Shown here piece by piece: positions 17,267 to 24,541 of a stretch of DNA of 32,927 nucleotides. The DNA is from Chloroflexi bacterium OHK40 (lineage in GTDB: Bacteria; Chloroflexota; Chloroflexia; Chloroflexales; Chloroflexaceae). Every line of letters begins with the position of its first letter. Position 1 is the stretch's first letter. The translations under genes were made by a program, and so were the position numbers. The stretch spans positions 1 to 32,927 of the forward strand of contig SFCB01000069.1 of assembly GCA_004367505.1 (NCBI GenBank), written 5' to 3'. The notes under the pieces were generated by a model that was not told the origin of the DNA, ran no database searches, and was given only the letters and a program-made list of their open reading frames with translations.

Positions 17267-17418
17267 CGTGGGCTGGCCCTTCGTGCTTGTGGTGCAACGC
17301 CCGCCAATGATAGCAGACGCCGGGGTAAGCCTCAGGCGCGGCCCGCACCTGTGCAGAAGGTTGGGAGCGATCACCCCCTGGGTCAGCCCCGGGTGCCGGT
17401 AGCTCGGCGAGCGCGCCA

Positions 17419-17847
17419 TCAGGCGCTGAGGCTCATCGTCAGCAGCGAGGCGCCGCCCGGAGATTTGGGGGTGCTGGCGCTGAGCGTTGCCGCGATCGTC
17501 GGGAGCAAATCGCGCAGATCGAGCGGCTTGGCGAAGTAGCGCTCGATGCCCAGCTCCCGCATCCGGGCGCGCAGGCCCGGCGAGTCGTAGGCGGTGAGTA
17601 CGAGTATCGGTAGCCCGGGGCGGAAGCTCCGGACGACCCGCATCAGAGCCAGGGTGCTGCTGGCGCGGGGGCCAGGGTCGACGATCAGCAGATCGACACT
17701 GTTGTTGGCGCAGGCAAGCCAGGCGGTATCCGGGGTTGGATCGGCCAGCACATGGTAGGCCTCGCCCAGCATGGCCTGGAGCGCGCGCTGGGTGATCAGG
17801 GCCGCAACAGGGTCTTCGTCCACGACGTGGATCTGCCAGGGGGGCAT
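17419..17847 (-). CDS. single-domain response regulator
   Basis: 142 residues, essentially only a CheY-like receiver domain plus a short tail. The acidic pair is in VVDEDP (Asp10, Asp12), the phosphorylated residue is Asp57 (LLIVDPGP), the switch Thr is Thr85 (LVLTAY) and the invariant Lys is Lys107 (FAKPLD), so all active residues are present. AGGAG lies about 7 bases before ATG 17847; the frame is open further upstream but lacks a good site. The histidine kinase ends 122 bases upstream on the same strand, so it is the likely phosphate donor. With no output domain it would act by protein contact or as a phosphate shuttle. Confidence 0.88.
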   Translation of the reverse strand: MPPWQIHVVDEDPVAALITQRALQAMLGEAYHVLADPTPDTAWLACANNSVDLLIVDPGPRASSTLALMRVVRSFRPGLPILVLTAYDSPGLRARMRELGIERYFAKPLDLRDLLPTIAATLSASTPKSPGGASLLTMSLSA

Positions 17848-17969
17848 GGCGGCGCGCTCCTGAACGAGTGTGCCCGGCGCAGGGGGATGGCCGCTCGCGC
17901 CTTGGCGTATCGTAGCAGTCGCGCCGGGGTCTGTGATGGGGCGAGCCGGCAACAGAAGGTGGTGAACCG

Positions 17970-19376
17970 TCAACCCTCCGAGCCGCGCTCCTCCTCGACG
18001 GGCAGGAGGATCGTAAAGGCCGTGCCTCTACCTGGCTCACTCTCCAGATCAATGCTCCCACCGTGCTGGGTGACGATATGGGCGCTGATGGCGAGGCCGA
18101 GGCCGGTTCCCTGAGCCTTGGTGGTGTAGAAGGGTTCGAAGAGGTGCGGGCGGTGCTCGGGCGCAATCCCGATCCCGGTGTCCTGGATGACAATGCTGAC
18201 GGCGGCGGGAGACCGCAGCAGCCGGGTCACAACGCGCAGTTCACCCCCGCCGGGCATGGCGTCGCAGGCGTTGAGAATAATGTTGAGAAACACCTGGCGC
18301 AGCTGGTCGGCGTGCGCAACGATCGGAGGCAAATCGGGGTCGAGGACGGTGGAAGTCGTGATATGGCCGTGGCGCAGGTGAGTCTGCACCAGCTCGAGGG
18401 TCTCACGGAGGAGGGTGTTGATATTCGTGGGGGCCAGTTCGGCGCGGGTGGGGCGGTAGAAGTCGCGCATGCGGGTGATGATCCGCGCAATCCGGCTGAG
18501 CTCCTGCTGGGCGATGGCGAGGTAAGGACGCTGCGGGGCGTCGGGCGGCAGATCCTGCTCGACGAGGTAGAGGCTGTTGCGGGCGGCGTAGAGCGGATTG
18601 TTAATCTCGTGGGCGATCGAGGCCGAGAGCTCACCAACGGCCGCGAGCTTGGCGCTCTGTAGCAACTGGGCCTGGGCACTGCTGAGGCGTGCCTGGGTCT
18701 CGGCGTGCAGCGAGCGGGTGATCTGCAGGTCGCGCTGGAGGGCGGCGGCGCGGGCCCGCTGGGTAATCTCGTCGATCGCCACAGCGGTCAGGTCGGCCAG
18801 GGCCTGGACAAAGGGGATGTCGCGGGGGTGGTAGAGGTGGGCGCTGATGCCGCCGTAGAGCACGAGGGCGCCGAGCCGCTGGCTCTCGACGCGGAGAGGC
18901 GTGAGGAGCGCGCTGGTAGGTGGCCAGTCAGGGAGGGCGGCCCGCAGCGCCTCCTGATCTGAGTCGGCGAGCTCGGCGAGGGCGAGCTCAAGCTCTGGCC
19001 CAACCAGGAGCATGGCGCGGGGGGCCAGGGTGGCCATGCGGGCCAGGCCAGCGCAAGTCGGGGGGCCGCCACCCGCCACGGCGCGCAGGCTCAGCACCTC
19101 GTGATCGGGGTCGAGCAGGTAGAGGTGGGCGGCCATCGTGCCTGGAAACAGGCCCACCGCCTCGGCCACTACCCGCTGGACGATCGCATCGACGTCGCGA
19201 CCGATCAGCAGCGCGGCCGAGATCGAGAGGATGGTCGAGAGACGGGCGCTGAGGCTCAGGGCCTGGCGCTGCTGAAGCTCGGCCTCGCGCTCTACGATGG
19301 CCGCCCGCATCTCTGCGGCCCGCAGGCGCTCCTCCGTGGCACGGAGTTGGGCCCGCAGCGCGTCGAGCTCGCTCAT
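17970..19376 (-). CDS. soluble GAF-domain sensor histidine kinase
   Basis: 468 residues, no membrane segments, so a cytoplasmic sensor. An N-terminal coiled coil (about 1-45, LRAQLRATEERLRAAEMRAA) leads into a GAF domain (about 55-210). A second coiled coil (220-245) leads to HisKA with His256 in SIAHEINNPL. The ATPase domain shows the N box NIILNACDAM, G1 DTGIGI, F box LFEPFYTTK and G2 GTGLGLAIS. The arrangement is that of NtrB-like kinases with a GAF input; the ligand is unknown. Start at ATG 19376, preceded by a GGGAGA. Partner candidates are the single-domain regulator downstream and the divergent OmpR-type regulator at 19639. Confidence 0.93.
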   Translation of the reverse strand: MSELDALRAQLRATEERLRAAEMRAAIVEREAELQQRQALSLSARLSTILSISAALLIGRDVDAIVQRVVAEAVGLFPGTMAAHLYLLDPDHEVLSLRAVAGGGPPTCAGLARMATLAPRAMLLVGPELELALAELADSDQEALRAALPDWPPTSALLTPLRVESQRLGALVLYGGISAHLYHPRDIPFVQALADLTAVAIDEITQRARAAALQRDLQITRSLHAETQARLSSAQAQLLQSAKLAAVGELSASIAHEINNPLYAARNSLYLVEQDLPPDAPQRPYLAIAQQELSRIARIITRMRDFYRPTRAELAPTNINTLLRETLELVQTHLRHGHITTSTVLDPDLPPIVAHADQLRQVFLNIILNACDAMPGGGELRVVTRLLRSPAAVSIVIQDTGIGIAPEHRPHLFEPFYTTKAQGTGLGLAISAHIVTQHGGSIDLESEPGRGTAFTILLPVEEERGSEG

Positions 19377-19553
19377 GGACGCTTCTCCCACGGCGTAGGA
19401 GCCCGGCGTCTGTTGCTCGCCGGAGCCAGAGCTTGCGCGCGAGCGGTGCGCCCGGACACGAACCGGCCCCCTCGCCTGCCCACGAGCCCTGTTTGAGCCC
19501 CCGAGCGCCGGTCCATGCACGTTCCTACACCACACCCTGCACAGCCTCACGCG

Positions 19554-19582
19554 TTGCGCTTGGCTGTGGAGCACGTTATAAT
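19554..19582 (+). promoter_or_regulatory. promoter for the OmpR-type regulator (TTGCGC-N17-TATAAT)
   Basis: TTGCGC (19554-19559) and a perfect TATAAT (19577-19582) with a 17-base spacer, and GC after the -10. The start would be near 19589, about 50 bases before ATG 19639. No equally clear promoter is visible for the divergent kinase in this 262-base gap. Confidence 0.65.
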
Positions 19583-19638
19583 GCGCGCATCACTCACCGC
19601 CCCCACTATAGTCGCTTTCAGTAGGGAGCGCAACGTCC

Positions 19639-20454
19639 ATGGCTACGCCCGCAAAGGTGCTCGTTGTTGATGATGAACAGAATATTCGCCTCACGCTCAG
19701 CGCCCTGCTTGGCCGCGCCGGTCATGCGGTGACGGTCGCCGCCAGTGGTGAGGAGGCCGTGGCGCTCTTCGAGCGACAGCCGTTCGATCTGATGCTCGTC
19801 GACCTGCAGATGCCCGGGATGAACGGCATCCAGGTGGTGGAGGCGCTTCGCGCCGGGGGCCACGATACAGCCGTGATTGTGCTCACGGGCCACGGTTCGC
19901 TCGATACGGCGATAGCTGCGATGCACCAGGGCATTTTCGATTATTTGCTCAAGACGAGCGATCCGGAGCAGATTGTGGAGCGGGTGGCGGCCGGGCTGGA
20001 GGATCGGGCCAGGCGCCAGCGCCAGAGCGCACTGATCAGCGCGATCGGCGCGGCGGCCCAGGAGTTGGCTGGCGGCGCCCCGGCGCCCGCAACCATCGGC
20101 GAGCTGAACCGCCCGCCCGCCCCGGCGCCACAGCACCCCGGGGAGCGCCAGATCACCATCGGCCAGCTGCAGCTTGATACCTGGCACCAGACGGCTACCC
20201 TCGGTGGGCGTTCGCTCAACCTGACGCCGACTGAGTTTCGTCTGCTGCTCTGCCTTGCCGAACACGCTGGCCAGATGCTCGCCTACACGCAGTTGGTGCG
20301 CTGCGCCCAGGGCTATGAGGCCAGCGATCTGGAGGCCGGCGAGCTGATCAAGCCCCACATCCACCACCTGCGCCAGAAGCTTGAGCCCGACCCCAGTGCG
20401 CCACGGTACCTGCTCAATGTGCGCGGTAAGGGCTACATTCTGCAGATCGATTAG
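19639..20454 (+). CDS. OmpR/PhoB-type response regulator
   Basis: 271 residues. Receiver domain 1-120: Asp11/Asp12, phospho-acceptor Asp55 (MLVDLQMPGMNG), Thr83 (VLTGHGSLDTAI) and Lys105. The LTGHG and AMHQG wording is nearer to NtrC/AtoC-type receivers than to OmpR ones, and the residue after Lys105 is Thr where Pro is usual. A Pro/Ala-rich linker (about 135-170) leads to a C-terminal winged helix (about 172-271: LNLTPTEFRLLLCLAEHAG ... HHLRQKLEPDP ... VRGKGYILQ) that binds DNA. Divergent from the histidine kinase at 19376, which is its probable partner. AGGGAG lies about 12 bases before the ATG. Confidence 0.93.
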   Translation: MATPAKVLVVDDEQNIRLTLSALLGRAGHAVTVAASGEEAVALFERQPFDLMLVDLQMPGMNGIQVVEALRAGGHDTAVIVLTGHGSLDTAIAAMHQGIFDYLLKTSDPEQIVERVAAGLEDRARRQRQSALISAIGAAAQELAGGAPAPATIGELNRPPAPAPQHPGERQITIGQLQLDTWHQTATLGGRSLNLTPTEFRLLLCLAEHAGQMLAYTQLVRCAQGYEASDLEAGELIKPHIHHLRQKLEPDPSAPRYLLNVRGKGYILQID

Positions 20455-20598
20455 GTGGCCCCATGGGCTGCTCTGGCACCTCGGATGGACGCAACTCCCT
20501 GCCCCATCCCAGGGCGCCCAACCGACTGCTCTGGTGCTCTGGTGCGTGGGCGGCGGATGGGGCTAGACGCGCTGGTGGGGCGTCTCTCCACCGGGGTG

Positions 20599-20625
20599 GT
20601 GCGCCGGGATCGTGCTCCGGCGCAC
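20599..20625. promoter_or_regulatory. perfect 9-bp inverted repeat upstream of the caspase-fold protease
   Basis: GTGCGCCGG (20599-20607) and CCGGCGCAC (20617-20625) with a 9-base loop. It lies in the 269-base gap between the OmpR-type regulator and the protease, about 100 bases before the ATG at 20724. No T-run follows. It may be an operator, a leader hairpin or a terminator for the regulator gene. Confidence 0.4.
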
Positions 20626-20723
20626 TCACCGTGGCGACTCTCTAGCACATTGGTACGGCCACGGCCCGCGCAGTTGGAATGGGCGGGCCGCCTCTCCTGG
20701 CTCCGGTGCAGCGAAGGACCCCC

Positions 20724-22826
20724 ATGCCTGACGAGTTGCTCTACTTCAATGGCGTGAATGCGAGCCGGGGCGCCTATGGCCGCGAGCCGATGACCGCCGC
20801 AGAGTTGGCCGCCCTGATCCGTGGCCCCGCACCGCGTGGCGAGCAGGTGGACCCCGATCCCGAGCAGCGGCGCCTGCTCAAGCAGCGCGCCCAGCAACTG
20901 GAAACCGGCGCGTTCGAGGTGAAGGAGGGCGTCCAGCAGGACGATCTCTCCCAGACGGGCTGGGCGGTCGTCTTTCCGGCACCGCCCGCCGGCACCCCCG
21001 ATCCCTACGCGGCCGTGCGCGAGGCCCTGGCGCCCCTGCTCGATCTGCGCCGTCGTCAGGCTGGCCCGCTCTACCGCGAGTGTTTCGGCCCGGCCGGCTA
21101 TCGCCCTGGTGAGTCCCGGGGTGATTTCCTCAAGCGCCAGGGCGCGGCCACCAGCGGCCCGGTCGATCCTGAGCGCTTTCCGTATTATGTGCTGCTGGTC
21201 GGCTCCCCCGAGGAGATCCCTTTCCGCTTTCAGTACCAGCTAGACGTGCAGTACGCCGTGGGCCGCCTGCATCTGGAGCACGTCCGGGCCTACGGCCAGT
21301 ACGCCGCCAGCGTGGTGGCTGCCGAGAGCGGTGAGGTGGCCCTGGCGCGGCGAGCGGTCTTCTTTGCCCCGGCTAATCCCGACGACCCGGCAACCAGGCG
21401 CTCGGCGAGCGAGTTGGTGGCGCCGCTGGCCGCCTCGCTCCAGGCCGAAAAGCGCGCTAGCACCTGGCAGATCGCGCGCGTGGCTGGCGAGCAGGCCACC
21501 AAGGCGCGTCTCGCCGCGCTCCTCGGTGGCGCCGAAACGCCCGCCCTGCTCTTCACCGCCAGCCACGGCGCCGAGTTCGACCCGAGCGACCCCAGGCAGG
21601 TGGCTCACCAGGGCGCTTTGATCTGCCAGGATTGGCCGGGCCCCCGCGGCTGGGGCCGTCGGCCGCTCCCCGCCGACTTCTACCTCGCCGGCGATGATAT
21701 CGGCGCCGACGCCCGCATCCTCGGCACGGTCGCCTTTCACTTCGCCTGCTTCGGCGCCGGTACGCCGCGTCTGGACGACTTCCCCCATGAGCGCGGCGCT
21801 CAGGCCGCGATCGCCCCCCACGCCTTCGTCAGCCGGCTCGCTCAGCGGTTGCTTGGCCACCCCAGAGGCGGCGCCCTGGCCGTGATCGGCCACGTGGAAC
21901 GGGCCTGGACCTACTCCTTCAGCGATAGCTATGGCGCCCGGCAGCTGGAGACCTTCGACAGCGCTCTGCGGCGGATCATGCTCGCGGGCGCGCCGGTGGG
22001 CTGGGCCCTGGAGTTCTTCAACAATCGCTACGCCGAGCTTGCCACCGGCCTCACCGAGGATTTCGAGAACATCCGCTTTGGCACCCCGCCCGACGACTAC
22101 ATCTTCACGGCGCGCTGGACCGAACATAACGATGCGCGCAGCTACGTGGTGCTCGGCGATCCGGCGGTGCGGCTGCCTCTGGCGCCCGCCGATGTCGAGC
22201 CGCCCGCTGCGCGTGCCACCATCCCCGAGGTAGCCATGCCCGACCCGCCCACCGCAGGCGCCGCTCAACCAGCGCCCGAGCGCCCGGATCTCCCCGCGAG
22301 CCCCGCATCGCCCGGCGATACGCCCGCGCCGGCCTACACCCTCACGACCCCTGGCCCGGTCGTGATCTACGCGGGTTACCCCCCGGGTGGGCTGCCCGCC
22401 CAGGGTTCGGCAGGCAGTTACGGGCTCGGCGACCTCTTCCGCAGCGGTGGCGAGGCCGTGAATGAGACGTTCCAGAAGCTCAACGAGACCCTCCGGGGCT
22501 TCGCCGAAAAGCTGAGCCAGACGCTCCAGACCACCCTCGAAGATGCGGCTCACCTGGAGGTGGAAACCTATGTCGCCTCCGACCTCGCGGCAATCGCCTA
22601 TCGCCAGGGCGACTTCAGCGGCGCCGAGCTGCGGGCCGTCACGCGGATGAGCCTCGACGGTGACACACAGGTGCTGGTGCCGCAGCGCGACGGTGGTGGC
22701 GTGGATACGGAGCTCTGGGCCGTTCATACCAGTATGGTCGCCCAGGCCCAGGCCAATCGCGCCGAAATGATCAAGGCGATTGCCGAGGCTGCCTCGGGCC
22801 TCTTCGCGGCCATGCAGGGCAAGTGA
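20724..22826 (+). CDS. large caspase-fold (C25-like) cysteine protease with C-terminal adaptor-like domain
   Basis: 700 residues, no signal peptide. The N-terminal third is helical and charged, then YVLLVGSPEEIPF and QYAVGRL mark the C25-like core. The putative dyad is His281 in TASHGAEF and Cys342 in FHFACFGAGTP; the core ends near VVLGDPAVRLPL, as in gingipain relatives. A Pro/Ala-rich linker (about 490-575) leads to a C-terminal domain (about 580-700) that matches the separate 109-residue protein at 23629. Shared features include EDAA, V-TY, LDGDT-V-VP-R and a VH before the last helix. GAAGGA lies about 6 bases before ATG 20724. The next two genes lie on the same strand at short spacing. 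The protease family call is strong; its targets and trigger are unknown. Confidence 0.75.
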   Translation: MPDELLYFNGVNASRGAYGREPMTAAELAALIRGPAPRGEQVDPDPEQRRLLKQRAQQLETGAFEVKEGVQQDDLSQTGWAVVFPAPPAGTPDPYAAVREALAPLLDLRRRQAGPLYRECFGPAGYRPGESRGDFLKRQGAATSGPVDPERFPYYVLLVGSPEEIPFRFQYQLDVQYAVGRLHLEHVRAYGQYAASVVAAESGEVALARRAVFFAPANPDDPATRRSASELVAPLAASLQAEKRASTWQIARVAGEQATKARLAALLGGAETPALLFTASHGAEFDPSDPRQVAHQGALICQDWPGPRGWGRRPLPADFYLAGDDIGADARILGTVAFHFACFGAGTPRLDDFPHERGAQAAIAPHAFVSRLAQRLLGHPRGGALAVIGHVERAWTYSFSDSYGARQLETFDSALRRIMLAGAPVGWALEFFNNRYAELATGLTEDFENIRFGTPPDDYIFTARWTEHNDARSYVVLGDPAVRLPLAPADVEPPAARATIPEVAMPDPPTAGAAQPAPERPDLPASPASPGDTPAPAYTLTTPGPVVIYAGYPPGGLPAQGSAGSYGLGDLFRSGGEAVNETFQKLNETLRGFAEKLSQTLQTTLEDAAHLEVETYVASDLAAIAYRQGDFSGAELRAVTRMSLDGDTQVLVPQRDGGGVDTELWAVHTSMVAQAQANRAEMIKAIAEAASGLFAAMQGK

Positions 22827-22854
22827 TGGGTGGCGGGGTGATCGTTGGCCGTGG

Positions 22855-23592
22855 ATGGACGCTGTGATGGCATCGTTCGAGCTCATCGATCCCGCAGGCG
22901 GCCCGGCGCCCCCAGGGCCGTGGGCCAGCCGCCCCATCCCTGCGGGCAGCTTCGGCGCCGCCGGTGAGTCCGAGGCCGCGCTGCCGCTGTGGCGCGTGAT
23001 CCTGCCAGCAAGCCCCGTTGCCGCCCGCGCCGATCTCGCTGCGGCTGAACACTCGCTCGCCGCGCAGGAGGCCGCCGTGGCCGCGGCCCCGATCCGCCTG
23101 CGCGCCCTGGCGACAGGCGGGAGCGCCGTGAGCTTCGGGGCCCCCACCGCCACCCCGGAGACGAATCTGCTGGCATTGATCGCCGAGCAGCGGGGTGTGG
23201 GCGCCGCGAGCTTCGGAGGGGGCGGTGGCCCCCTCGCCGAGGCCGAGGAGCGCTTTGGCGCCTTCGTAGCCCAGGTGCGCGACGCAATAGCCTACGCCGC
23301 CCTGGTCGAGACGTTGCGTGAGGGGGTGCTCGTTGCCCGTAGCCAGGTGGGGTGGACAGGTGATCTTCGCTCGCTCCTCGCGCCCGGGCCGCTTGGCGAG
23401 CACCGCGCCCTCCACCGCCGCGCCCTCGCGCTGGCCCTGCGCTCGCGGGCGGCCCTGCTGCGCAGCTTCGGTATCGTGATGCGCGGCGCCGCCATTGTGG
23501 CCGCCATGGCCAGTTCGCCCGCTGGCGCGCTCATCGCCGCGCCCGCCGCCTGGCGTTTCGTCGATGACCTGCTGCGTGAGGTACGTGGGTAG
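22855..23592 (+). CDS. Ala/Gly-rich protein with hydrophobic C-terminal region, unknown function
   Basis: 245 residues from ATG 22855; ATG 22867 is an in-frame alternative and neither has a strong ribosome-binding site. Residues 1-45 are Gly/Pro-rich and carry an SFGAAGES segment, echoed by SFGAPTATP and SFGGGGGP further on. The middle is helical (AEERFGAFVAQVRDAIAYA). Residues about 195-235 are hydrophobic and Ala-rich (GIVMRGAAIVAAMASSPAGALIAAPAAW), long enough for one or two membrane helices. It lies 28 bases after the caspase-fold protease and 36 bases before the 109-residue gene, all one direction. I recognise no family. Placement makes it a candidate substrate or effector of the protease; that is a hypothesis. 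Confidence 0.65.
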   Translation: MDAVMASFELIDPAGGPAPPGPWASRPIPAGSFGAAGESEAALPLWRVILPASPVAARADLAAAEHSLAAQEAAVAAAPIRLRALATGGSAVSFGAPTATPETNLLALIAEQRGVGAASFGGGGGPLAEAEERFGAFVAQVRDAIAYAALVETLREGVLVARSQVGWTGDLRSLLAPGPLGEHRALHRRALALALRSRAALLRSFGIVMRGAAIVAAMASSPAGALIAAPAAWRFVDDLLREVRG

Positions 23593-23628
23593 GAGTGGGT
23601 ATCGGAGCGCGAAGGAGCAAGAACCGCG

Positions 23629-23958
23629 ATGGCCAGCAATCTGGACGATTCTATCCGCGAGGCGGCTGCCAAAGTGCGCCAGTACATCGAAGATGCCGCC
23701 GTCATGCAGGTAAGCACCTACTATGTGCTCACCGGCACCGAGGAGATCGCGAAGCTGGAGGGCGAGCGCCCCGGGGCCTTCACCGAGGTGAAGCTCGACG
23801 GCGATACCAGGGTCGTGGTGCCGATGCGTAAAGGCCGTGACGGCACCATGGAGCTCGATGAGGCCCTGTTTACGGTTCACGAGCGCAATGTGCAGTCCGC
23901 TACCGATTACCGGGCCAGGGTGCTCGGTGCGCTGATCGGACTGCTCCAGCGGAGATAG
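23629..23958 (+). CDS. stand-alone homologue of the protease C-terminal domain
   Basis: 109 residues; AAGGAG (23612-23617) lies 11 bases before the ATG. From about residue 19 it aligns with the last ~105 residues of the protease at 20724: YIEDAAVMQVSTY against TLEDAAHLEVETY, VKLDGDTRVVVPMRKG against MSLDGDTQVLVPQRDG, and FTVHERNVQSA against WAVHTSMVAQA, followed by a terminal helix in each. Predicted alpha-beta-alpha with no membrane segment or catalytic motif. A protein sharing a domain with its neighbour often binds or competes with it, so an adaptor, regulator or immunity role is reasonable but unproven. SufE follows after 6 bases. Confidence 0.75.
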   Translation: MASNLDDSIREAAAKVRQYIEDAAVMQVSTYYVLTGTEEIAKLEGERPGAFTEVKLDGDTRVVVPMRKGRDGTMELDEALFTVHERNVQSATDYRARVLGALIGLLQRR

Positions 23959-23964
23959 TAACCC

Positions 23965-24399
23965 ATGGCTGAGACCGGTGCGATCCCGCCGCGGCTGCGG
24001 GAGATTATCGAGGAGTTCCAGACCAGCGACCGCAATGAGAAGCTGGAGTTGATGCTGGACTTTGCCGACCGACTCCCCCCGTTGCCCGAGCGGCTCCGCT
24101 CCCACACCGCGATGGAGCAGGTTCATGAGTGCATGAGCCCCGTCTTCGTCTACGCTGAACTGGAAGGCCACGGGATGGTCTTCCACTTCGATGTGCCCGA
24201 AGAGGCACCAACCACCCGTGGCTTTGCCGCTATCCTCGCTGATGGCCTCCGTGGGCTCACCCCCCGCGAGGTCCTCGCTGTGCCCGGCGACTTCGTCCAG
24301 GAGATGGGTCTGCACCAGATCCTGAGCCCTCAGCGCCTCAATGGCATCAGCGCCATCCTCGCCTATATGAAGCGCCAGGCTCTTCAGCACTTGCAATGA
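23965..24399 (+). CDS. sufE: SufE family protein (sulfur acceptor for cysteine desulfurase)
   Basis: 144 residues. SufE takes persulfide sulfur from SufS and passes it to the SUF scaffold for Fe-S cluster assembly. The pattern LREIIEEFQTSDRNEKLELML, RLPPLPERLRS, the active Cys56 in QVHECMSPVFV, FHFDVPEEAPTTRGFAAIL and the end LSPQRLNGISAIL all match the family, as does the length. The cysteine loop reads HECMSP where HGCQSQ is common. It starts 6 bases after the 109-residue gene, so it may share that transcript; no sufS or sufBCD is in the window. Confidence 0.9.
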   Translation: MAETGAIPPRLREIIEEFQTSDRNEKLELMLDFADRLPPLPERLRSHTAMEQVHECMSPVFVYAELEGHGMVFHFDVPEEAPTTRGFAAILADGLRGLTPREVLAVPGDFVQEMGLHQILSPQRLNGISAILAYMKRQALQHLQ

Positions 24400-24430
24400 C
24401 AGTAGTTTTACGCAAGACTATTGCAAGTGC
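24387..24430. promoter_or_regulatory. perfect 11-bp inverted repeat between sufE and the amylase
   Basis: GCACTTGCAAT (24387-24397) and ATTGCAAGTGC (24420-24430), 22 bases apart. The left arm covers the end of sufE including the first two bases of its stop codon; the right arm covers the -35 box of the amylase promoter. It can serve as a terminator stem for sufE or as a two-site operator for the amylase. No T-run directly follows. Confidence 0.6.
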
Positions 24431-24449
24431 AACCAGATAATGGTATACT
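24421..24449 (+). promoter_or_regulatory. promoter for the amylase (TTGCAA-N17-TGGTATACT)
   Basis: TTGCAA (24421-24426) and TATACT (24444-24449) with a 17-base spacer; TGG before the -10 makes it an extended -10. The start would be near 24456, about 85 bases before the ATG at 24542. The -35 lies inside the inverted-repeat arm, so a protein bound to the repeat would block it. Confidence 0.7.
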
Positions 24450-24541
24450 CGGCGACAGCCCCGACACGATCGTGTGAGCGAAGGCGGCCCGAGTGCCGCC
24501 ACAGGCTACAGCGACTGTAGCGCGCAAAGGAGCAGAGGGTC

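Noticed and set aside
21240-23153. 637-codon minus-strand frame opposite the caspase-fold protease
   Set aside because: Low-complexity shadow with no recognisable motif; it spans two plus-strand genes.
22855-23592. Direct assignment as a bacterial gasdermin
   Set aside because: Length and neighbour fit loosely, but I see no N-terminal cysteine for palmitoylation and no sequence likeness; kept only as a functional hypothesis.
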